64,000 bases of DNA, from NCBI GenBank assembly GCA_023525715.1, contig CM042013.1, positions 77,874,994-77,938,993 of the forward strand, given 5' to 3'. Positions 60,296 to 64,000 of this stretch are shown here, one piece after another (within the stretch, counting starts at the first letter, position 1; every line of letters starts with the position of its first letter). Position numbers and translations under genes: made by a program. The DNA comes from Cichorium intybus. Taxonomy: Eukaryota; Streptophyta; Magnoliopsida; Asterales; Asteraceae. The notes under the pieces were generated by a model. The model worked only from the letters and a program-made list of their open reading frames with translations, ran no database searches and was not told the origin of the DNA.

Positions 60296-61790
60296 TACAA
60301 ACATGCTCCCTTTCATGCAATCTTTAGTTCTATGTGAGCCATCACATAATGAGCAAACGGGCCGGGCTTGGGGTTGAGGCTTTTGCTTGACTTGGTTCAC
60401 CTCGGTTGTTAACTTCTTTATTTGTGCAAGCATCTCGGCCATAACATCATTGGATTGGGTGGAGATTATGAAACGAACGTTCTTGCCCTTGTGAGTGGAG
60501 GAAGCTATGAGATTCCCATTCATGTCCATTTCATTTATGATATCATAAGATTCTTGCGGAGTTTTGTTTCTCATGGAGCCATCGGTGGCTGCTTGAATGG
60601 ATTGTTGAGTTTGCAAATCCAACTCGTTGAAGAATGTTTGAACTTGTCTCCAAAGTGGAAGTTCATGGTGGGGGCATCTTTGCAGCAACTCATGATATCT
60701 CTCCTAAGCCTCGTAAAGTGATTCTCATTCTTCCATCTAGAATGACATAATGTCATTGATAAACATGTTGGTTTTGGCGGGTGGCAAGTAGGGGTGGAAA
60801 TGAGCCGAGCCGAGCTCAAGCTCGGCTCGGGCTCGGCTCGTTTAAATTTATAGGGCTCGAGCTCGAGCTTGACTCGTTTAAATTCACATTGCTTGAGCTC
60901 AAGCTCGGCTCATTTAAAATTTATAAGGCTCGAGCTCGACTCGTTTAGGCTCGTTTAATATTTATTTATAAATAAATTAATATTTATTAATAAATTAATA
61001 TATAAAATAAAAAATAAAAAATCTATTATATAAAAATATACAGCCTCGTTTAGGCTCGCGAGCCTAAATCGAGCTCGATAGTGAGGCTCGGGCTCGAGCT
61101 CGTTTAATAAACGAGCTTGAAAACAAGGCTCGAGCTCGGCTCGGGCTCGTTTAACTAGAGCTCGAGTCGAGCTTTTAACGAGTTGATCCCGAGTAGCTCA
61201 CGAGTAGCTCGGCTCATTTACACCCCTAGTGGGAAGTACTTTGTCAGGAATTTGTTGGCTAGATCCTCCCATGTAGTGATTGAAACGGATGGTAATGAGG
61301 AGAACCATCTCTTTACTCGGCCACGTAAGGAAAATGGAAAAAGTCGAAGATGGATTGCATCTTCTTCTACCCCATCAATTCTGTACATGTCACAAATATC
61401 CAAGAAGTTAGTGATGTGCGTATTGGGATCACTATACGGTAACCCGTCGAATTGGGAAATGTTTTGCACCATCTGAATGACATGTGTCTTGATCTCAAAG
61501 TTTGTTGCTCCAATTGTTGGTCGGCGAATGCATGATCGAATCCCGTCAAGAGAGGGCCGGGCAATTCGCCCATGGTCCTTCATTGTGCCATCGGTTCAAC
61601 TGTTTCTTCAACAACTTCTTCTTTGACTGGATTGTTTGAACAACTCCCACGAGAACGTTTCCCAATGAAAGATCTTTCAGTTTCTGGATTAAAAATCAAC
61701 GGAGATGAATGTGTCGAACTACGAGTGCGCATACAACTCGTTGAACCTAAAAAGACAAAACACGAAAAAAAACGCGTAAAAAGGAACAAA
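60296..61790 (-). pseudogene. Athila-like element 2: gag N-terminal and central part, split by a hAT MITE
   Basis: Minus strand, starting near 61728 (MRTRSSTHSS). An in-frame TGA lies near 61582-61590 and a frameshift follows. The Retrotrans_gag core is at 61218-61560 (MVQNISQFDGLPYSDPN, FLDICDMYRIDGVEEDA, LRLFPFSLRGRVKRWFSSL, TTWEDLANKFLTKYFP). After the MITE (60789-61228) it goes on with RCPHHELPLW and a coiled segment. A zinc-knuckle-like CSLCDGSHRTKDC at about 60325-60363 comes last, then the CACTA element. The rest of the frame continues at 43637. Non-functional. Confidence 0.85.
60789..61228. mobile_element. hAT-type MITE, 440 bp, in gag
   Basis: Ends TAGGGGTGGAAATGAGCC and, read in reverse, TAGGGGTGTAAATGAGCC. 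Flanked by 8-bp duplication GTGGCAAG (60781-60788) / GTGGGAAG (61229-61236). Rich in GAGCTCGAGCTC and GGCTCGGCTC units, so it is strongly self-complementary. No coding content. Confidence 0.85.
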
Positions 61791-61832
61791 ACTTAAATAA
61801 GAAAAAGAAACTAGGTTGCTAAGCGCAATAGC
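61791..61832 (-). other. Remnant of the gag leader of Athila-like element 2
   Basis: Short A-rich piece between the gag start and the next LTR. The element's 5' LTR is missing here. Confidence 0.4.
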
Positions 61833-64000
61833 TGTGACAATTGTAAATTTAGTCAACAAAAGTCAACCATAGTCAAACGAAGCGTACGTTAATCCATATG
61901 TTGAAAAGTTATTTTCCATAACTTTTGTGATGTATTATTAAATATTATAATACTACGTATGCTAATTCAAAACAATTATCGAGTAAACGCTGAAAATACG
62001 GATAATAAACTACTGTAGCGTAAAAATTCGATAATCATACAATTATTATTTTGGGACTAATAATATTCATAAAACGATGTATTCGTTAATACGAACCCGT
62101 GGATATATAGAACGTCGAAAACGGAGTTCGTATGTGAAAGTTACAACAATTAAACCGCTGTGAACGGATAAATGTACACAGGGTTTGGACCTAAAATACA
62201 AAATGTGGTGCCTTAAATATCAAAAATGGGATAACAAATCATATATTATGAAGCGTAATACTATCTAATATTTAATTTCAAAGCCAAATACAATTTTCGG
62301 TAAAATGCCGAAAATCGCGAAATCGGAAGAATACTGCGCTTAAACGCGTATTTCATCGTCTAACGAGTTATGATTCAATCTAAATAAATGTTTAGCAATG
62401 TTTTTATACATAATATTTATTTAGAAGATCATTTCTCCAAAAACTCATAGAATTATGCTAAAACGTTTTACGATTTTATAAAAACTACTTATTTTTATAT
62501 AAAAGAGTGACATTTTTATAAAACCAACCCACCCCACCCCTACCCCCCCCCATCAGCTGGAGACAAGCCATCACATCATCTCCCAACAAAAATCTCTAGT
62601 GTCATTATTCCAAAATCTAGAGTATAATGGCTATAAATAAAATAATACCACAAAATCCAAATAAAATCATATAAAAAGGCTTGGAAATTCTCATTTGACC
62701 AAGACATCATCCAACCTCTCTTCTCTTTCTCTCTAAATCTGATCATCACACTCTCTCCCTCTCATCTCTCCACCCGCCACCACAAGTCACCACAAACCAC
62801 CGCCGGCCACCACCTTCCACCACCATCGTTCTTCGTTTTCAAGCGTTTTTCAAATCTTTTTGGTAAGTTAGCTTCCTTTTGTGATTTTAAACCTTATTAC
62901 ACCACTTTTATCTCATTTACACACACTAACATCTACGTAAACCCATTGGATAATAGCTTTGTCCAAGGGTCATTCGAGCTCTGAAGCTTAGATATTGTCT
63001 TCTACCGTAAATCCCGCAAGAACAACCTTGTTTTTAAGTAAAGCACGCATCAAGGGTGAGTTCATACCCCTCATTTTCATCTTTTCTAAACTTTTAGGGG
63101 GAAAATACAAGTTTACATGTTAAAAATGATGATTTACACAAGTTTATATGTGTTTATATAGTATAAATAATGATTTACACAAGTTTATAAAACTAGTAGT
63201 TGTGTAAAAACGTTTTTGACATGAAATATGATTAGATCTATGTATTACGAACATTATGATGTATTATGTTTGTGTAAAAGTTACAAAAGTATAAATAAGT
63301 TGTGTAAAAAAATACTAGATCTTTAATATAAACGTCATAAAAACGAAAACTAGTAAAAACTACGTTTTTGTAACCGGAAACACCATTCTCTAACAAAAAT
63401 GGTTATAACCAAGTTATTACACCATTTTTGTGGGAAATATCTTAAAAGATGTTATTTATAATCATCTAAATAAGTTATTTCGTTATTGTTCGTAAAAATA
63501 TGATTATTACAACGGTATACTAAAAATAGACTATTATAGGAATAGTATGTTTTTGTGACCGGAAATACGACTTTTCTAGTGATTTATAAAAAGCACGTCA
63601 ATTTGACGTGATAACGACTATTTAGACTTATAACGTCATAATAAACTTGGGAAATGATATTTTTACAAGGAAGTTGGTATTTTAAACAAAAATGACTATA
63701 TTCAAAATAATGTGTATGAAAAATGACCATTTGGAAAGATTACCATCACTTTGACAAAATGACAAGATTTAAAAGGTTGACATCACTTATGTAAGATGAC
63801 TAAAACAAATTTCTTGTCATGACATGTTGATAAACTTTAAATCTATCTTATTAGTATATTTAGTGCCTTAGATGTAAGAAATTATACTTTTCAACTCATT
63901 GACATCTTTTAGGCTTAAATACGTTAACACAACGATAACATTTATATAAATTATAATGGGTATAATTTATGGAACGAACGACAAAGATACGACAGAAATA
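61833..64000 (+). repeat. Start of a + strand gypsy LTR running off the window
   Basis: Begins TGTGACAATTGTAAATTT followed by GTCAACAAAAGTCAACC, an opening usual for chromovirus LTRs in composite genomes (from memory). No ORF. A TATA box (CTATAAATAA) at 62631-62640 is followed by C/T-rich text (62710-62830) and CCACC repeats, typical of R/U5. No LTR end, primer site or gag is reached by 64000, so the LTR is at least 2.1 kb, or gag-less leader has begun. Confidence 0.6.
62632..62640 (+). promoter_or_regulatory. TATA box of the 61833 LTR
   Basis: TATAAATAA in AT-rich surroundings, about 70 nt before a CTCTCT-rich stretch. Confidence 0.5.

Overview
This is plant nuclear DNA, very probably from a eudicot. 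LTR retrotransposons of Ty3-gypsy (Athila-like and chromovirus-like) and Ty1-copia (SIRE-like) types, CACTA, hAT and PIF/Harbinger DNA transposons, a LINE and long (AT)n tracts account for most of the window. The style of the LTRs (leaders with GTCAACAAAAGTCAAC-type text, ACACGGGTCGTGT words) recalls composite (Asteraceae) genomes such as lettuce. That placement is recollection and inference, not something proven here. Only one convincing intact host gene is visible: an intronless class-I carboxylesterase (CXE) at 21652-22650 (+).

Layout. 1-5760: 3' half of an Athila-like gypsy element on + (decayed pol, env-like ORF, 3' UTR and LTR). 5761-8946: internal leader, primer site and LTR of a minus-strand chromovirus-like element. 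8947-20845: an old copia element (gag-pro then integrase/RT) split in the protease region by a 7.1-kb non-coding copia-type element (11730-18832). 20846-27252: simple repeats, a 187-bp MITE, the carboxylesterase gene, (AT)n tracts and a PIF/Harbinger derivative that keeps only ORF1. 28072-32085: a LINE cut by a 2.26-kb solo LTR and by a complete 302-bp miniature LTR element. 32086-61800: a second Athila-like element on the minus strand, heavily nested. Its third ORF is cut by a 3.78-kb solo LTR, its spacer carries a hAT MITE, its gag carries another hAT MITE, and its gag is also split by a 16.66-kb CACTA element (43638-60295). That CACTA element contains a 2.05-kb CACTA element, a 10.84-kb SIRE-like element with three LTRs and two internal regions, an F-box-domain fragment and a fold-back MITE set between (AT)n arrays. 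61833-64000: start of another + strand LTR running off the window.

Insertion boundaries were set by target-site duplications, and in three cases by the interrupted reading frame resuming in register: TGGTG (solo LTR), TATTA (miniature element), TTTCG (solo LTR), GGTTA (three-LTR element), GGT (small CACTA), TTA (PIF), ATCATAAC (hAT), GTGGCAAG/GTGGGAAG (hAT), TGC/TAC (large CACTA) and AATTT/ACTTT (copia-type). This gives a relative chronology. The Athila copies, LINE and old copia element are oldest. The three-LTR SIRE-like element is youngest; by eye its outer LTRs differ at about 9 of 1461 positions.

The most notable observations are the three-LTR tandem retrotransposon, the 302-bp miniature LTR retrotransposon with complete PBS/PPT/TSD, GC-rich words placed 17-18 nt upstream of the same TATA block in two unrelated LTR families, and a conserved motif after the pol stop shared by the two Athila-like elements. 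All coordinates and alignments were made by eye; no database search was run.
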